Positions 6,468 to 7,663 of a stretch of 7,663 nucleotides of DNA are shown here, piece after piece. The DNA is from CAZTGZ01 sp044339595 (GTDB taxonomy: Bacteria > Bacteroidota > Bacteroidia > NS11-12g > UBA9320): the NCBI GenBank assembly GCA_044339595.1, contig JBIIVF010000117.1, forward strand, positions 1 to 7,663, in the 5' to 3' direction. Below the pieces are notes generated by a model. It was not told the DNA's origin and did not search any database. It was given only the letters and a program-made list of their open reading frames with translations. Both the position numbers and the translations under genes were made by a program. Position 1 is the stretch's first letter, and the number at the start of each line of letters is the position of its first letter.

Positions 6468-7133
6468 TTACATATAAAATTGCGAAATTTCATCCAATGC
6501 TTTGCGTTTTATATCCGGAACCATGCTGTTCTCTGCAGGTTTCCCTACGGGGATGAGCAGGAAAGGACGTTCATTGGCCGGTCTTTGGAGGATTTCGGAT
6601 AAAAAGTTCATCGGACTCGGGGTATGGGTGAGGGCTACCAATCCGGATAAATGGATGGCAGTGAGCAACATGCCACACGCAATTCCGACACTTTCATTGA
6701 CGTAATAATTTTTATGATGTTCACCTTGTTCATCGATGTCATACGCTTTTTTTAAAACCACGATGAGCCAGGGGGCCGTTTCAAGAAAGGGTTTGTGCCA
6801 ATCGGTGTCGAAAACCTCCAGATCTTTCAGCCAGGCATCACTCATGCGACCGTGATAGTTCTCGAATTCCTCTTTTTCTGCGGCTTCTCTGATTTTCTTT
6901 TTAATGTCGGGATTGCTGATCGCACAGAAGTTCCAGGGTTGTTTGTTGGCGCCGGAGGGAGCTGTCCCGGCCGTGCGGATGATATTCTCAATCGTTTCGC
7001 GTTCGATGGGTTCATTGCTGAACATGCGTAAACTGCGGCGGCGATTCATCTTTGTATAGAAATTTCGGGAAACTAATGATCGATCTTTGTCTTGAAACTT
7101 TTCAGATTGATAGATAAATTTGGGTGAATTCAT
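6468..7133 (-). CDS. Nitroreductase-family flavoprotein, iodotyrosine deiodinase-like
   Basis: A 221-residue FMN-dependent enzyme of the nitroreductase superfamily, closest by eye to the iodotyrosine deiodinase (IYD) group. FMN-binding signatures are RRRSLRMFS (31-39) and TAPSGANKQPW (57-67). The substrate-lid residues that clamp the zwitterion of halotyrosine in human IYD (Glu157, Tyr161, Lys182) appear conserved as E89, Y93 and K114 (EFENYHGRM; TDWHKPFLETAP). The segment LTHTP (168-172) lies where IYDs have the threonine that contacts flavin N5. The C-terminus VPDIKRKALDEI matches human IYD VPDLKRKPLDQI. It lacks the membrane anchor of animal IYD, like other bacterial homologues, and should be cytoplasmic. 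Predicted activity is NADPH/flavin-dependent reductive dehalogenation of halotyrosines, although a general nitro- or ene-reductase role is possible. It is the first gene of its operon; the start is ATG 7133. Confidence 0.9.
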   Translation of the reverse strand: MNSPKFIYQSEKFQDKDRSLVSRNFYTKMNRRRSLRMFSNEPIERETIENIIRTAGTAPSGANKQPWNFCAISNPDIKKKIREAAEKEEFENYHGRMSDAWLKDLEVFDTDWHKPFLETAPWLIVVLKKAYDIDEQGEHHKNYYVNESVGIACGMLLTAIHLSGLVALTHTPSPMNFLSEILQRPANERPFLLIPVGKPAENSMVPDIKRKALDEISQFYM

Positions 7134-7550
7134 AGTCTGGACTTTAATAAAATATTATGATGGTAATGAAAATTATCTGACAATATTTTTTGCAAATTTA
7201 TTTGGGTAGGGAAACATTGTACCTTAAATGTGGCAATAAGCTTTTGCTAATTTATCAAATAATGTATATTATTTTGAATTGCAAGTTCGGAGTATGAAAA
7301 AACGGCTTAGTTCAAACAAATTACTGCACATCATCAGTGTTTATATAAAAGTCTCAATTCGGTGCAGAATCACGCAATGAAGATGATATTGTAATGCTAT
7401 TTCTTGCTATTCTTCTCATAAAAGTCAATTCGAAAAAATATAAATCGTCTATCCAATTTTCCCAATGTCATATAAATGTCAATTATTGAATTTACTGACC
7501 AATAAATCTAAATTAATTTGTTATTTACGATTATCAATAATATATGTAAT
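7134..7550. other. AT-rich divergent intergenic region
   Basis: About 417 bp between the divergent nitroreductase gene and the plus-strand gene at the right end contain no convincing gene. A 28-codon ORF at 7294-7380 has no protein-like features. An AT-rich inverted repeat, AAATAAT (7257-7263) and ATTATTT (7268-7274) around a 4-nt loop, is present. A weak plus-strand promoter could use TTG at 7486-7488 and an imperfect AT-rich -7 box near 7513-7520. Confidence 0.4.
7193..7200 (-). promoter_or_regulatory. Bacteroidetes -7 promoter element for the nitroreductase operon
   Basis: The minus strand reads TAAATTTG, an exact match to TAnnTTTG, 59 nt before the ATG at 7133. This would give a leader of about 50 nt. 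No clear -33 TTG is found at the usual distance, and the region is AT-rich, which raises the chance of a random match. Confidence 0.45.
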
Positions 7551-7663
7551 ATGAAAGGCATAGTTTGTAAAAATTCAATTTTGGTGTTATTTATTGTATG
7601 TGGTGTTAGTTTTAATATTGGTTATTCTAAAAACTTGACATCGATTAATAATGGTATAGATGA
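7551..7663 (+). CDS. N-terminus of an exported protein, cut off by the window end
   Basis: An ATG at 7551 opens a frame that stays open to the last base (37 codons). The peptide has a short Lys-containing N-terminus (MKGIVCKNS), a hydrophobic core (ILVLFIVCGVSFNIGY) and a polar continuation (SKNLTSINNG), as in a type I signal peptide. The cysteine within the core lacks a good lipobox, since its -1 residue is Val. The family cannot be identified from this much. The coding stretch is very AT-rich compared with the genes on the left, and it is the only plus-strand gene in the window. Confidence 0.6.
   Translation, partial: MKGIVCKNSILVLFIVCGVSFNIGYSKNLTSINNGID

Noticed and set aside
7294..7380. 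A 28-codon plus-strand ORF starting MKKRLSSNK
   Set aside because: It is short, without a hydrophobic core, promoter or family features, and lies in AT-rich intergenic DNA.

Overview
The window most likely comes from a member of the Bacteroidota (Bacteroidetes). The evidence is the set of lineage-typical protein families (DUF2911, DUF3078, a HYC_CC_PP-like cysteine protein, a TonB-dependent receptor with an N-terminal carboxypeptidase-regulatory-like domain), the Bacteroidetes-type promoter element TAnnTTTG in front of two transcription units, the lack of obvious Shine-Dalgarno sequences, and a 47-nt CRISPR repeat of the kind found with type II-C (Cas9) systems in this phylum. The genus cannot be named from this sequence.

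Layout. Positions 6-353 hold five CRISPR repeats and four 29-30 nt spacers; no cas gene and no tracrRNA anti-repeat lie in the window, so any Cas genes would be to the left. About 240 bp of non-coding DNA follow, ending in a strong terminator hairpin (595-628). All complete genes then lie on the minus strand, so they are transcribed right to left. Unit A (7133 to 4902) runs from an iodotyrosine-deiodinase-like nitroreductase, through a small biotin carboxyl carrier protein, to a DUF3078 outer-membrane-type protein that is interrupted by a one-base frameshift. A repeat-rich intergenic patch (4838-4884) follows. Unit B (4718 to 1584) encodes a small cysteine-rich exported protein, a TonB-dependent receptor and an exported HMA-domain metal-binding protein. 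A separate DUF2911 protein (1522-647) sits before the terminator. The right end (7134-7663) is AT-rich and contains the first 37 codons of a plus-strand exported protein that runs off the window.

How the genes fit together. Unit B looks like a metal-handling cassette, with copper the most likely metal by family association. Each product carries cysteine doublets: three evenly spaced CC pairs in the small protein, one CC in the receptor plug region, and a CxxC plus a CC in the HMA protein. The receptor and HMA genes overlap by 8 nt, which suggests translational coupling. Unit A joins a flavin dehalogenase/reductase-like enzyme to a carboxylase carrier subunit with no carboxylase nearby, so the functional link is unclear.

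The main points for a second look are the DUF3078 frameshift at a run of four C (5739-5742), the TTG start of the cysteine-rich gene lying almost on top of its predicted promoter, the CRISPR array whose two outermost visible repeats have both lost the internal hairpin, and the CC-rich metal cassette. I did not find a convincing undescribed defence or mobile system inside the window.
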